Position numbers and translations under genes: made by a program | Origin: Delphinapterus leucas | Lineage: Eukaryota > Chordata > Mammalia > Artiodactyla > Monodontidae | Direction of reading: 5' to 3' | Length of the DNA: 64,000 nt | Assembly (NCBI RefSeq): GCF_002288925.2 | Contig: NW_022098043.1 | Span: 9,807,489 to 9,871,488, forward strand | Part shown: positions 36,091-47,430 of the stretch, in pieces | Numbering within the stretch: position 1 is the stretch's first letter | How the letters are laid out: the number at the start of each line of letters is the position of its first letter | The notes under the pieces: generated by a model | Seen by the model: the letters and a program-made list of their open reading frames with translations, nothing else | Database searches by the model: none | What the model was told of the DNA's origin: nothing

Positions 36091-36204
36091 TATTAACATT
36101 CTTTCTTTGAGGCTCCTTGCTACTTTCTGGGAAAATAAATCATTGTCTTTGCCTTTGGGGCATTCACGGTTTAGCGAGGAGACCAGAAATGCTCTGGACC
36201 TGCA

Positions 36205-36472
36205 CTGTCTAATACAGTAGCTGCCCACCCTCTGTGGCTCTTAAGCATTTGAAATGTGGCTTTTTCAAGTTCATATGTGCTGTAAGTGTAAAATACACAT
36301 TGAATCTGGAAGATAATTTTTTAAAAGTGTGTAAAGTATATCATGAATATTTTTATATTGGTTACTTACTGAAATAATACATGGGATACATTGGATTTAA
36401 CAAATATATTATTCCAGTTCATTTTAACTTTTTAAAGCCTTTTCTTAATGTAGTCTTTAGAAAACTTACAAT

Positions 36473-36517
<45 letters not shown>

Positions 36518-36530
36518 TTCTATTGGAGAG
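36205..36530 (+). mobile_element. non-autonomous DNA transposon relic with internal (TA)n
   Basis: 'ctgcactgtctaatacagta' at the left and 'tttctattggag' at the right are diverged ends of a common mammalian DNA element whose termini read CTGTCTAATA and TATTGGACAG. The (TA)n/(TATG)n run at 36475-36518 has expanded inside its right part. Family name not certain. Confidence 0.45.
36475..36505. repeat. (TA)n microsatellite
   Basis: Thirty-one bases of alternating TA followed by three TATG-like units. Confidence 0.95.
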
Positions 36531-36534
36531 GGCC

Positions 36535-36735
36535 AGTCTAGACCTTCCATTTTACAGGTAAGCAAACTGAGGTCAGAGAGAGGGAGAGATTTGCCTACGG
36601 TCACACCGTCAGTCAGTGGCAGTGCCTGGACTGGCACCCAGGCCTTCCAAATCCTGACCAGGCTTCTTTGTACAGCACAAGTGCTCTCCCCAACACACAC
36701 ACACACACGCACATGCACACACACACACATCCCCG
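36535..36735. repeat. reversed MIR fragment followed by (CA)n
   Basis: 36535-36680 has 'tccattttacaggtaagcaa', 'actgaggtcagagag'. 36690-36735 is an interrupted CA run. Confidence 0.7.
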
Positions 36736-37189
36736 TTCTGGAGATCTGCACCCAAGTCACGCACACCACCCACACAGACCCTGATTGGGAACTGTGTTCT
36801 TGTCCCTCGTTATACTTCTGAGCAGGTGTTAGCAATATGTACAGTTAATCAAGCTCATAAGACAATAACGGATTTCAGTTGTATGGAGCATGACACGGCA
36901 GAGCTGCTAATATCAGCGTGGACAGCCCAGGCTTCCCACACTCTGCATCAACGTATTCCTCAGTTGCTGTGTCCTAGGAAAATTTCACTCTGCATCTCGC
37001 CTCCTGTTGCCCGCCGGAGGGCTCTGAGTGCGGGTGGTCAGGGAGCTGTCTACACCGGGAGTCCTTGGCTGCCTCGGGATGCTTCACTCCACACGTCATC
37101 TTCTCCCCCTTCCTCCTCTCTTCCCTTCCGTTGACTACGTACAGCACTCTTTCCCCCACAAACTGCTGCTTCTTAGGCTCGTGGTCTAG

Positions 37190-37560
37190 CACCTTCCCTT
37201 ACTCTCAGTCTTTCCCGTGCCCATCTTCTCTACCTCCATCTCTCCCTCCTTTTCCAGTCCCATTCTCACCTGTATCCCCACCTCCATCCCCATCTCCATC
37301 CTTTTCCTTCTCCAACTCCATCCCCATCTCCATCCCCACCTCCATCCCCATCCCCATTTCCATCCATCTTTTTTCTTCTCCACCTCCATCCCCATTCTCT
37401 TTTCCATTCTTATTCCCACTTCTATTCCCTTCCCCATCCCTAAATCTACTCCATCTCTATCCCCATTCCCAACTCAATCCTCATATCTGTCTCCATCCCA
37501 TCCCTCCTCCAAGCCCAACCCCATCTCCATTCTCATCATCCCCATCCCTGCTACAATCTC
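37190..37560. repeat. C/T-rich imperfect minisatellite (units near 'catccccatctc')
   Basis: About 370 bp of CATCCC, CATCTC and CACCTC words in 6- and 12-bp registers; the minus (transcript) strand is a G/A-rich polypurine tract. It gives long serine/proline-rich and glycine/glutamate/methionine-rich ORFs on opposite strands, both artefacts of composition. Confidence 0.9.
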
Positions 37561-38217
37561 TGACAAAGGTCAAAGCCCCCTTATGACTCTATGCCTGGAA
37601 TAGATCCCGTGGCCCCAGAAACAGTATCCAGTCAAAGACAGATGGCCAGCTGCAGTCATGGGTATAAAGGTCCTGGACGAGAATAATCCCAAATTCAAAG
37701 CTGGGCTACAGAATGAGCAGTATAGAGCAAGGCCACCTGGCTATGATCCAGGTGGCATATAATGGCAAAGAATCATTAACAAAGACCCCTAGATCACCAG
37801 TTTCTCCCCACTCTTCTGAAGCAGTACCCAATGCACCCAACATAAGTGCCTCATTCCTATGGACTCTGAGAGTGTGTCTTCAGGGATGTCCGTGCTAGTG
37901 CAATGCTCTCCTGGGGCGAGGGTGGGTACCATGTACCTGAAAGGACCCTCCTCAGAGACACTGGGCAGGCATATTTGGCCTGGGCAAGGGAGAAATAGTA
38001 GTAGTCATAGCAGTAAGACCCTAGACAAAGGCAGAGCTTCAGAATTTACAAACCACTCGTGGACATACCACATTACTTGTGTAACCCCAGCCCTGTGCAT
38101 TAGGAAGAGCCCCTCAGTTCTACAAGTTCACCATCATGGTCAAACAGAGGCCACTGCCACAGAACTCCCCTGAATCCACTGCCCCCAAGTCAAGCCAGTG
38201 GACTTCCCAGTTTATTT

Positions 38218-38558
38218 ATTTATTTATTTTTAATTTTGGCTGCGTTGGGTCTCTGCTGCTGCGCGCAGGCTTTCTCTGGTTGCGGCGAGGGGGGGCTACT
38301 CTTCGCTGCGGTGCGCGGGCTTCTTGTTGCGGTGGCCTCTCTTGTTGCGGAGCACGGGCTCCAGGCGCACGGGCTTCAGCAGTTGCAGCACGTGGGCTCA
38401 GTAGTTCTGGCTTGCGGGCTCTAGAGCGCAGGCTCAGTAGTTGTGGCACACTGGCTTAGTTGCTCCGTGGCATGTGGGATCCTCCCGGACCACGGCTCGA
38501 ACCCGCGTCTCCTGCATTGGCAGGAGGATTCTTAACCACTGCACCACCAGGGAAGCCC
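38218..38558 (-). mobile_element. CHR-type SINE, long/older subfamily, with target-site duplication
   Basis: At about 340 bp this copy is longer and more diverged than the CHR-2 copies. It has the tRNA-derived 5' end (reversed, 'accaccagggaagccc') and a duplicated GC-rich body. Flanked by 12-bp direct repeats cccagtttattt at 38206-38217 and 38559-38570. Plus-strand translation yields alanine/cysteine/glycine-rich frames that are not genes. Confidence 0.88.
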
Positions 38559-38764
38559 CCCAGTTTATTTTTGACTTTGCCTTAAGCAGAGAGAATTGCT
38601 GCTAGAAGTTTCTGCGACTGATTTTGTCCAGCATCCGGGAAGGTAAAGCGGCTTCACACCTGACACGGCCACACAGCACAGCACGCCTCTGTTCCAGGCC
38701 ATTGAGGAGGGGGCAGGAATCAAAGTTATTTTAGACTCTACTGTTAACATCGACACAGTGAGGC

Positions 38765-38960
38765 AATGGTTGGGTGATTGGTTTTATGAAATTAACTCTG
38801 AAATATTGCGTTTTTCTCTTGAAAGCAGAACTTTGTTTCGGTCATCGTAACTCACTTGGCAGATAATGTGATGGCTCTTAGCTCTGTAAATCATCCTTTG
38901 GCTTTTGCAATTCAGGAACACAAACCTGTTGTGATATAAACCCCAGCAGATCTGGGTCTA
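38765..38960. other. unique, non-repetitive intron 4 block
   Basis: AT-balanced sequence without repeat hallmarks between a SINE and a MIR, containing for example 'gcagaactttgtttcggtca' and 'atttgcaattcagg'-like words. Its composition differs from the surrounding GC-rich DNA. I see no ORF or splice sites that would make it an exon. Confidence 0.3.
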
Positions 38961-39044
38961 ACTGTATCTACTGAAGTTAAATTCTCTCCCCACCATGAGG
39001 CTCCCCCCAACTCTTCCCAGGGAACCAGCTCAAATAGAGTCAGG

Positions 39045-39215
39045 CCAAGGTTCCAGCCCAGGCTCTGTTACCAACATCCCATGGGACCTTGGGCAAATCA
39101 ACTGACCCACACGGGCATCAGTCTTCCCATCTATAAAATGGGTTCAATAAAACATATCCTGCCAAACTTTCAGCTTCCAAGATTTTGAGAGAAGAAGCGA
39201 GAATATGGACATAAA
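39045..39215 (+). repeat. MIR SINE in intron 4
   Basis: 'gaccttgggcaaatcaactg', 'cagtcttcccatctataaaa' and 'tgggttcaataaaacatatc' follow MIR order. Confidence 0.75.
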
Positions 39216-39689
39216 CCTTCTACAAGGATGGTGAAGTAGAAAGGGATTATTTATATTACCTCTTCAATTGCTCTCACTTCTCCCTGGGCTGGGAGGGACA
39301 TAGAGGGGAAGTTCTTCTTCCTCTCAGGGGTGGCCACTGTCTGGAGGAAGGGATAATCTCTCCTTTTCCTTGGGTACCTTGTGCTAAATTGGTCTTAGCA
39401 CACTCCTGCTCTGGGTGTCATTTATCAAAGGGTGGTAATCAATTAGATTTTGGGGAGGAGTGGGGGAGGGAAAAGACAAGTTCAAAATTACATTATTTGC
39501 AAAAATCCATTCTTTCCTCTCAGCGTGCCTGCTCTATTGACTGCCTTCTCTTTCAATCAGCTACTAGTCATTACACCATATTTAAAAAAAAGAAAGAAAA
39601 CCACCCTCAATATAAAAGTGTTCATGAATATAAATATTCCTCCATGCTTCCTATTTTAATTTCTTTCTTTCTTTTTTTCTGTCCCACAT

Positions 39690-40665
39690 CTCTGTGTCTT
39701 TCCCATCCTCTCTACTGGTCTCTCTCTGCTTCTTTAAGATGCTACTCAAAACAGCATCTCTTCCAGGAAGACTTCTCTGCTCCAGCCACACAGAAATGCC
39801 CCAGGTTCCTTCCTCGCCTTGCTCACCTCCTCTGTGCCCCGGACATACTAGTCCTTCTGTTGGTTAATTCGGCTTCATCCTTCAGGTCTGCCCTTAACTG
39901 TTGCCTCTTCCAGGCAGCCTTCCAGCACTTTCCCAGACTGGGTTAGGGCTCATCCTCTGGATTCCTGGAGCATCCTGTTCTTGTCATGCCCATAGGTGCT
40001 TGTCATTCTGTCCTGGGCCCACGTCTGTTTCTCCATTAGGCTGTGTGCTTTCTGAAGGCTGGAGCTTTGTCTTTCTTTAACCTCAGAGCTAGTGCAAGCC
40101 TGCCACGCAGGGATTCAATTTCAATTCCTGTTTGCTTTTTTCCTTCTTTCACTTCTAGTACAGACAAGCACACAGCCTGTGGAAGGAATCCCGAAAGACC
40201 TTGCAATGCCGTGGGCCCTGCCACCACCTCTAGCCTTGTCTCGACCCTCCCCCCAACACCATGCTCCAAATATACGGAGATTTTTTTGGTCTATAAACAC
40301 CCTAAGCTTGTTTCAAGCCCGGGGCCTTTGCATCTGCTCTTTGCTTTGCCTGAAGTCCTTCACTCAGCTTTGAGCAAGGCTAGGTCCTGCTTATCTTTCA
40401 AGTCTCAGCTCAAATGCCACCTCCTAATCTAAGCGAGGTGCCTCTTCTATTCTCTGTCACAGCACCTTGTTATTTCTTCATAGAGCTCATCATAAGGTAT
40501 AGTTATTTCGTATACTGGTTCTCACACTTGTCTTTTTTTCCAACACACCCCACTAGTATGTAAGCACCATGAGGACAGGAACTCTTCTGTCTACTGCTAC
40601 ATCCAAGGGCCTGACACACAAGGATTTGCTCAATAAACATTTGTCAAATGAATGAGCTGGGAGGA
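39690..40665 (+). repeat. L2 LINE 3' region, long or duplicated, in intron 4
   Basis: 39690-40110 ('tcaaaacagcatctcttcca', 'ggctgtgtgctttctgaagg') and 40370-40660 ('agtctcagctcaaatgccac', 'ctgacacacaaggatttgct', 'caataaacatttgtcaaatg') both read as plus-strand L2 3' sequence. The second ends in the usual ATGAATGA-type tail. Confidence 0.7.
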
Positions 40666-40799
40666 GGGACTTAAGTGTCCTGCCCTCCCATCCCTGTCCA
40701 ATTTGGAAGGGCTGAAATCTTAGCCATGTCCAAGCCCCTCTCTCCCAGCAGAAGCCTGAGGAAGAAACAGCCCACCAGCAGAAGGGGGACTCCAGCAAG

Positions 40800-41015
40800 A
40801 AAAAGAGAGAAGGAAAAGCACAACGCTTTGCTTTATGGGAAAATTAAATATTGAACTGAGTAGTGACGGCAGCCAAGGGGAAAAAATACTGACAAAAAGC
40901 CCCCAAATGGAGCCGCCATCAGTGACAGGAGAGATAAACGCAGTGTCTGTGCGTATATGAGCTGCAGTGGGGCCCTTTTATGTGGCATCTGCTGAGCCAG
41001 ATCACAACTCCCAAC
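40800..41015. other. unique intron 4 block
   Basis: No repeat hallmarks. Words such as 'ggaaaattaaatattgaact', 'atggagccgccatcagtgac' and 'gagataaacgcagtgtctgt' make this a candidate to test for conservation. No coding evidence. Confidence 0.3.
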
Positions 41016-41459
41016 CTTGGAAGCGAGTGGGAGCCCGCATGCGGATGCACCAGCGAGGGGTGGGAATCTGGGGTCCAGGTCATTGCCAGCGTCGGTGGCC
41101 ACTGCCCAGACCCTCCCTTCCTGGAGACGGAGGCCCTTCTGAGTGGAGTGGGGTCACAAGGGTACCCAGTGGCTGCGGGTGTAGCCCATCCACGCCGCCT
41201 TCCTCTCTGAGGAGAGCTGGTTGGCAGCCCCATTCACCGGTTCACCTGCCTCGCCCCTCCCCTGACAGCTGTTGTGCTTTCCAAGTGGCAGGAGATAAAA
41301 TTAACAAGCCCAACTGGAGGCCCTGGCTGGCTGCTCTGGGGGAGCAGGGGAGTGCGAGGCGGGTGGTGCAGCGTGGGAAGTGGTGAATCGGTGAGGCTGG
41401 GCCAAGCAGGATGCAGCTCAGGTTACCGCTGATGTAGAAATAAAAGCCTACGAGCGCCT

Positions 41460-41637
41460 GTGCACACACACAGACACACACACACGTAATATATGCACAC
41501 ACAGACACAGACACACACACAGACACACACATACACACAGACAGACACACACACAGACACACAGACACACATATGCATACGCACACACACAGAGACACAT
41601 AAACACACATACGCATACACACAGACACACACACAAA
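41460..41637. repeat. long imperfect (CA)n tract
   Basis: About 178 bp of CACACA with frequent CAGACA and CATA interruptions; (TG)n on the transcript. It produces the cysteine/valine- and threonine/histidine-rich frames seen here. Confidence 0.95.
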
Positions 41638-41724
41638 AGGGTAGTGGGGAGGCCAGGCCACAGGTCTTGATGCTGGATCTGAATTTGCATGCTAGTGCTA
41701 TTTTGTACCTATGCCTTTAACCTG

Positions 41725-41895
41725 GAAGTTCTCAAAGTGTGTTTCCCGGGCCAGCAGCTTCAGAACTTGTTAGAGGTGTAAATTCTTGAGCCCAATTCCA
41801 GACCTGCTGAATCAGAAACCTGGGGGTGGGGGTTCAGCCACCCAGGTTTTAACAAGCCTTCCAGGAGGTTCTAATGTAAGTTCCACAGGGGAATT
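41725..41895 (+). mobile_element. MER20-like hAT MITE, diverged
   Basis: 'aagttctcaaagtgtgtttc', 'cagacctgctgaatcagaaa', 'cctgggggtgggggttcagc', 'ttttaacaagccttccagga' follow the MER20 order. The ends are too eroded to show a target duplication. A MIR tail follows to about 42010. Confidence 0.6.
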
Positions 41896-42198
41896 ACTGC
41901 CTTTGACCTTCTTAAGCTTCAGTCTTCTCGCAGGGACAAGACCCACTCCAAGGTAGTGTTATGTGAACTAACCATTAGGTCCCTAGTGGGTGCTTGGTAA
42001 CAGTTGTGAAAATTATTACCAACTGGGAGGACAAGGCTCAGGGGAGTTGGAGAACCTCAATCCGGCTTCTCCCGGCCTGGGCAGACAGGGCACAGGGAGA
42101 GATCCCTGGAGGCTTTCCGGCTGTATGCACTGATCGGATCAAAGGACCTCAAATTCCCAAACTACCTGCCCCTACAAGAGCAACTTTCTGCTTGTGCC

Positions 42199-42240
42199 CT
42201 GATTGGCTGCTTGTCCACGTTCCAGGTCTTCTGATTGGCT
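42199..42240. promoter_or_regulatory. paired inverted CCAAT boxes (candidate NF-Y sites)
   Basis: The decamer ctgattggct occurs at 42199-42208 and again at 42231-42240, exactly 32 bp apart, about three helical turns. Each contains ATTGG (reverse CCAAT). A roughly 30-bp spacing of CCAAT boxes is typical of NF-Y targets. No TATA box, CpG island or nearby exon supports a promoter. Confidence 0.35.
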
Positions 42241-42249
42241 TCCTAGGTT

Positions 42250-43290
42250 GCCAGCCCCAGGTGGACCCTCCCCACACCTCTGCTTCGCTGTCCGGAGGCA
42301 GCCTGTCCAGCAGCCTGTCTGCGGCTACCGCGTGTGACTGCCCCAGCCCTGCCACGCCACTGTAGTTTATGTGGCAATAGAGTGAATGTGTTCAGGCCCA
42401 CGATAAGTGCCATTTCCGCAGAGATGAAATCTATGGGGTGTGACACGAACCCATTTTAAATAGCAGCAAGGCTGGCTATTTGGGGGATGTTTTCAATGTA
42501 TCCCAGAGGTATATATTATACGCATGGGCGATTTCACCAGGTGCCACCGTTTTAGCTTTATGAACGATGTCTCCAGAAGCCTGCGGAAGCTTGGGGGAGG
42601 CCCTGGCAAGTGGGCAAGCACATTTGAGATCTGGCCAGGGGCAGTGACGCTCAGCTCAAGTTCAACTTCAAGTTCAGGCTACTCTATTAACCCCCCGCCC
42701 CCCTCCCAAGCCCCTGAGAACAATGGGCTGGAGCCTGGAGGTGCTGGGTGGGTCTCACGCCCTCTTCCCCAACGCTGGAAAACCTCTGTCCCTTCCAGCA
42801 GAACTGTGTCCGCCTCAAGCATCAGGTCCCGGTGTTCTGGGGCTTAGAAGAGAGCTCACCCCTGGACTTCCCCACCCAGCCCCTGGGGCACCTGGCTCCC
42901 AGGTCACAGGCTTTCTGCTCACCGGCAATGTGTCCCTTAGGCAGGTGCTAGCTTCCTGGGCCTCCCGCATAGGACAAGGGTGACACTGGTGCCAGCGGGT
43001 GCCTGTGAGGACTGAAGTACTTGGCTGGGCGTACTCCCACCAACCTCCCAGCAGAACTTCCCAAACCCCCAACCCCCCAGCTTAGAGCCCTCCCTTCCCA
43101 TAGGGCTCTGAAGCCATAGTCTTTCCTGTCCCATCAGCATTCTAGGATTGACTTCCTGAGTCAGAGGGCAAGTGAATCATTCTTGCTTCTCACTTCTCAC
43201 AAAGCAATTTCCAGGGGAGGCAAGTGGGGGGTAGCGGGGAGGGGAAGAGCCGTGGAGAAGGGGCATTTTGTGGGAAAAGGATTGTGTATC
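42250..43290. other. unique intron 4 DNA
   Basis: Mixed GC-rich sequence, no exon recognised. 43290-43425 ('cctatcagaaagctcaaata', 'tcatgagtccatcacccagt') resembles reversed L1M 3' sequence. 43500-43650 is again unique. Confidence 0.4.
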
Positions 43291-43649
43291 ATTTCCTCCT
43301 TGACATTTTACTATGAAAATATTCAAACCTATCAGAAAGCTCAAATAAATGTACAATGAACACTCATGAGTCCATCACCCAGTTTCATCGATGAGCATTT
43401 AACCCTACTGGCTTTATCACACATCTACTGGACTGTGTCTTTTCCAAGAGCAGGGCGAGGCAGAGCCAAGCTCATTCCTCTTGGGATCCAACTCCTGGCT
43501 AGGGCGGTAGGGCTTGATTTGGGGGTGGGGGAGTCTCAGAGATCCAGCCCTCATGATCTCTTCCCCTGGTCTTTCCATGGCCCATGTGCTGAGGCCTTGG
43601 CCACCTGTCTCATCTCTGACCTCTCTAACCTCATCCCTCACCAGGTCTG

Positions 43650-44290
43650 CTCCGGCCTCAGTTCTCTCATCTGTAAAATGGGCATCACAGCAGTACCTAT
43701 TGCACAGGGTTCATGTTTGTGGCACGCTTTGCAGGATGCCTGGTACCGGTAAGTCCCTGTACCTACTGGCCATAATATTTATGAACAGTAACCTCCATCA
43801 CTGGCCTGAACAGTGGCTGGACTTTGCCGACACCACTCACCCTGGCCACTGGCCTGGGAGCTTCCTCAGGTAAGGACATTGGGTCATCCTGCTGACCAGG
43901 GCCCCAGCTAAGGGCAGCACAGAGCAGATCTCAGCGAGCATGGGCTGAGCTGAATGTTTGAGGGGGTGACTGGGGGGGGGCTGGGTTTGCTCAGTGAGTA
44001 GCCTCCTCTACACCCTGAGTCTGGGGTCCGTGGGGTCCCCAGCACACAGCGGGTTGGGTGAGGGGTGGGGAGGGCCCTTGACCATCACTTCTGCTCACTG
44101 GTCACTCTGAGGCAGGTTCCATGCTAAATGCTTTAATGCATGAGAGCCTTACAGAACCTAGAAGTAGGAATTATTATCTCCATTTTACAGAGGCAGAAAC
44201 TGAGGTTTTCAAACGCACTGGTCCGTGGCTACTCAGTCAATAAGGACCAAGGCTAGGACTTGAACCCGTGTCTGGCTTAAGCCCTCAGCC
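43650..44290. repeat. MIR SINEs in intron 4 (two copies)
   Basis: Plus copy at about 43650-43780 ('ctcatctgtaaaatgggcat'); reversed copy at about 44095-44290 ('tccattttacagaggcagaa', 'gaacccgtgtctggcttaag'). The 300 bp between are unique. Confidence 0.75.
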
Positions 44291-44889
44291 TGGCCCTGCT
44301 TCTCGCCTTCTGTGGGGTGTCTCTCCAGGAACCGGTTTCCTGTGTGGTCTGGTGAAGGGGGCTGGCCTAGGTGGGTCCTAAAATCCCCCTCCAGTTCAAA
44401 AAGTCTATGGCTCTATGTGGGAGGTCCAGAGGGGGCAGCAGAGGCTTCAATGTTAGAGAAGAGGAAAACCGTCCTAACCAGCTGTCAGACAGCAGGACTG
44501 CTCAGCAGAGAAGGGCCCAGGCTCTTCCTGATGGGGAGCCTCAGGAGTCGGGGTCTCTGCTCTGATGGGCCTGGGATCCACAGGAAAATCAGCTGGGAGG
44601 CATGCCTGGCACCAGAGTGCTGCAGTGAATATACTCTCTACCCTCACAACTGCTCCCAAGTCCCCCGGCTGCCTCAGGGAGTTTCCCAGGCCCATCCTGG
44701 CTGCCATGGCATCCCTGGACAGACGTCACTGGATTCAGGGCCCCCTCACTTTTCCTCTCTGCCTGTGACCAAGCCCGGTGGACAGAGGGCAGGCAGGGCC
44801 CCCAGCAGCTTGGCATGCAAGAAGAACTTTCCCAAGACGCTCTTACCTCACCTCCCCTGCTCCCACCTGGAGCACAGCAGTTGGCCTTC

Positions 44890-45115
44890 TATGGGCTCAG
44901 AAGCCAGCCTGTCCAAGTTCACATCCTGGCTCTGCCACCTGTTAGCTGGGTGACCTTGGCAAGTCACTCACCCTCTCTGTGCCTGTTTTCCTCAGTATCT
45001 ACTTGATAGGGTTCTTGTGAGCATTGTATAAAGAATTTAGACCTTTAGACCCTGGCCTGGCACCCAGTAAGCACTGAATAGATGTCAGCCGTTGTCGTTA
45101 TTGTTGCTGTTATTA
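44890..45115 (+). repeat. MIR SINE, near full length, in intron 4
   Basis: 'ctggctctgccacctgttag', 'ggcaagtcactcaccctctc', 'cctggcacccagtaagcact'. It ends directly against an L2 fragment. The 44290-44890 stretch before it is unique. Confidence 0.85.
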
Positions 45116-45520
45116 TTATCGTTTCTTACTACCTGCTCCTTCCTGTGCCTTGGGATCCCGCCACACAGGAGTGCTCTCTACTTGCCATGCTTTCCTGTTC
45201 CCACACCGTTGCTTACAGGGCTCCTTCTGCCTGAAATGCCTCCTGTCCTGTCTGCCCCAGCCTACTTGGCCCAGCTCTACGCCACCTCCTCCATGAAGCC
45301 TTCCTGATGCCAGCCCCTCGGGGAGAGCCTCCGTCCTGGGAGCTCTCACATCCCTCACCTTGCACCCTAGTCCTCCCCCATCGTTCTTATTTTCCATCTG
45401 CTGGAATTCTAGAAACCTGTGCCCTTATTTGTCTCCCCATCATTCAGGGACTCCTTCAGGGCAGACACTGGGTCTTATATCCCTCTCATTATCCCTGGAG
45501 CATACAGGTCAGGGTCTGGA
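45115..45520 (+). repeat. L2 LINE 3' fragment in intron 4
   Basis: 'tgcctgaaatgcctcctgtc', 'cctcctccatgaagccttcc', 'ggcagacactgggtcttata' are plus-oriented L2. Confidence 0.75.
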
Positions 45521-45534
45521 TTCAGAGAGAGGGG

Positions 45535-45765
45535 CTGAGAATCTCCATTTGGTCACTTGTTAGCCAAGCAGTCTTGGGCCAGTTGCTTCATCTCTCTGAA
45601 CCTCAGTTTCCTCTTCTGTAAAATGGGCATAACCATGATCATTCTCTCACCAGCTGAGAATTAAACAAGAGAACACTCATAAAGAACTTAGTACCATGCC
45701 TGGAACATAACAAGCACTCTGTCAGTGTTAGCTTTTGTTATTAAGGTTATCTGTTATGAAGATTA
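45535..45765 (+). repeat. MIR SINE in intron 4
   Basis: 'tctctgaacctcagtttcct', 'cttctgtaaaatgggcataa', 'gtaccatgcctggaacataa'. Following it, 45765-46490 is unique with no gene recognised. Confidence 0.85.
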
Positions 45766-46494
45766 TCACTCCTAGGCAGTGAGCAAGGTAATGCTGCCTC
45801 CTTGTGTACAGCTGGGGAGACTGAGTCCAGGGCTCACTGCAGGCTGGCAGCAGAGACAGCAGTGCTGACCCCAACACCAACTATACTTGGAGCGTGGTCC
45901 TGGTCTGTTTCCCCTTCTGTACGTGAGGTGGTGGGATTACTTCCCTTTCCCCAGGAGTGGCTATAGGCAGCAGACGCTCTTCCAGGGACCGGCTCACCAC
46001 CTCCCACAGCCGCCCCATCCCTGCTCTCCCAGCTCCTGATTCAGCTCTGTTAACACCTGTAACTTTAGCCTTGGGCCTGTTCCTTAAATCACTGGGCCTG
46101 AGGCACGACAGTTTCGGCGGCCACATGTCCCTTGTAATTAAGGGGCCTGTCCCAGGGAGGGGAAGTTTACCTTCTGCCAGAGACACTAAATCCAGCTCCC
46201 AGTGGTGGAAAGGATAAAGCATCGCATGGACCTAACACTTGTCACGGTTTAACGATGCACCTGCAGGCCCGCTCTGGTGGGGTCGGGAGGCTGGAGCCGA
46301 GATGGGTGGTTAGTAGGTGGAGAGAGGCAACCCTGGAACGAGAGGCGAGCCCTGGTCTTTGAGATACAGAAGGTCCAGGGAGTTGGTGAGAGCCTTGGGG
46401 GACTGTAGCCACCTGCTTGGACAATTCCAGGGAGCAGATGAATTTCTAGCTCAGCTCAGGAGGGCATGACAGGCCATTCCATGAGAGGCTGTAA

Positions 46495-46810
46495 AGTGGC
46501 TCCTTAGCCAGGCAGTCTGGGTTTGAAAACAAGCTCTGCCACTCACTCGCTGTGTGACCTTGGGTGAAATACTTAACCTCTCTGGGCCTCAGTTTCCTCA
46601 TTTATTAAAATGAGTGAGTACCTACCTCCTAGGGTTGTGAGGAGTAAATCGATTAATACATTCAAAGTGTTTAGAGCAGTGGTTGGCCCCCTGTAACTCG
46701 AAAAGTCACCGCTAATATTAAGATGGATCTCTCTCGGTCCTTCCCCCATGGCAGGCACATAATAGGGGCTTATAAATATTAGTTGAAACGAGGACTTGTA
46801 AGTGTGGTGA
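46495..46810 (+). repeat. MIR SINEs in intron 4
   Basis: A clear copy at 46495-46690 ('actcactcgctgtgtgacct', 'gggcctcagtttcctcattt', 'cctagggttgtgaggagtaa') and a MIR-like tail at 46740-46810 ('caggcacataataggggctt'). Confidence 0.85.
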
Positions 46811-47314
46811 ATGAATAAGCAAATGGTCTGTCTGCTTCTCTCAGAGAAGAGCTGGTGACGTCGGCTCTGTGGCCCCAGGGAAAAGATGCACAAAGCAGTG
46901 CATATGCTGCTTGACAAAGCGTTGCACCTTCCAGCCATGATCACGGGTCAGAGGGGTCACACAGCTTTCCAGATCGAGCCCTTCGAGTGGATGTGCTTCA
47001 AAGGCCCTGTTTCCATCCCCAGCTCAGGGACTCAGGTCCCATGGAGGCAGAGTGGTAATCAGAGAGCATTCAGGTTCCTGTTCGAGGCTTCCCTTTATCA
47101 GCAGACTCAGTGTTCTCTACTGTAAAATGGGGACACGGATCTTGCTGACTTTCCGGACAGCTAGGAGGAGCAGGTGACAGTGCAGCCCAAATACTCCATG
47201 CTGGCCCTATTGACAGGAGCCTCGGTGTCTGGCCGAGGCCCAGATGGCTGCCCACACTCAGGGAGGAGCCATGTCCCTCCTGGCAGCCTTGTGTAGTGGA
47301 AAAATCGGGGGCTC

Positions 47315-47430
47315 TGGCTTTCAGCAGACCTGAGCTCAAAGCCCAGCCCACTCACTGCTGTGGGACATCAGGCAAGTTCTCTGCCCTCTCTGAGCCGTCT
47401 GTAGTTTGCCCCCGTAACTGAGGCAGCATA
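47315..47430 (+). repeat. MIR SINE fragment in intron 4
   Basis: 'ctgagctcaaagcccagccc', 'aggcaagttctctgccctct', 'ctgagccgtctgtagtttgc'. From here to 48300 I see unique GC-rich DNA with only chance ORFs. Confidence 0.55.

Noticed and set aside
37065..37586. 173-codon plus-strand and glycine/methionine-rich minus-strand frames
   Set aside because: Both are translations of the C/T-rich minisatellite.
38136..38459. Alanine/cysteine/glycine-rich frames
   Set aside because: These are translations of a CHR SINE. Similar SINE-derived frames occur at 8938-9258, 11547-11978, 56013-56324, 61114-61563 and 62443-62895.
41242..41690. Cysteine/valine-rich minus-strand frames
   Set aside because: They come from the (CA)n tract read in its GT direction and are not a cysteine-rich peptide gene.
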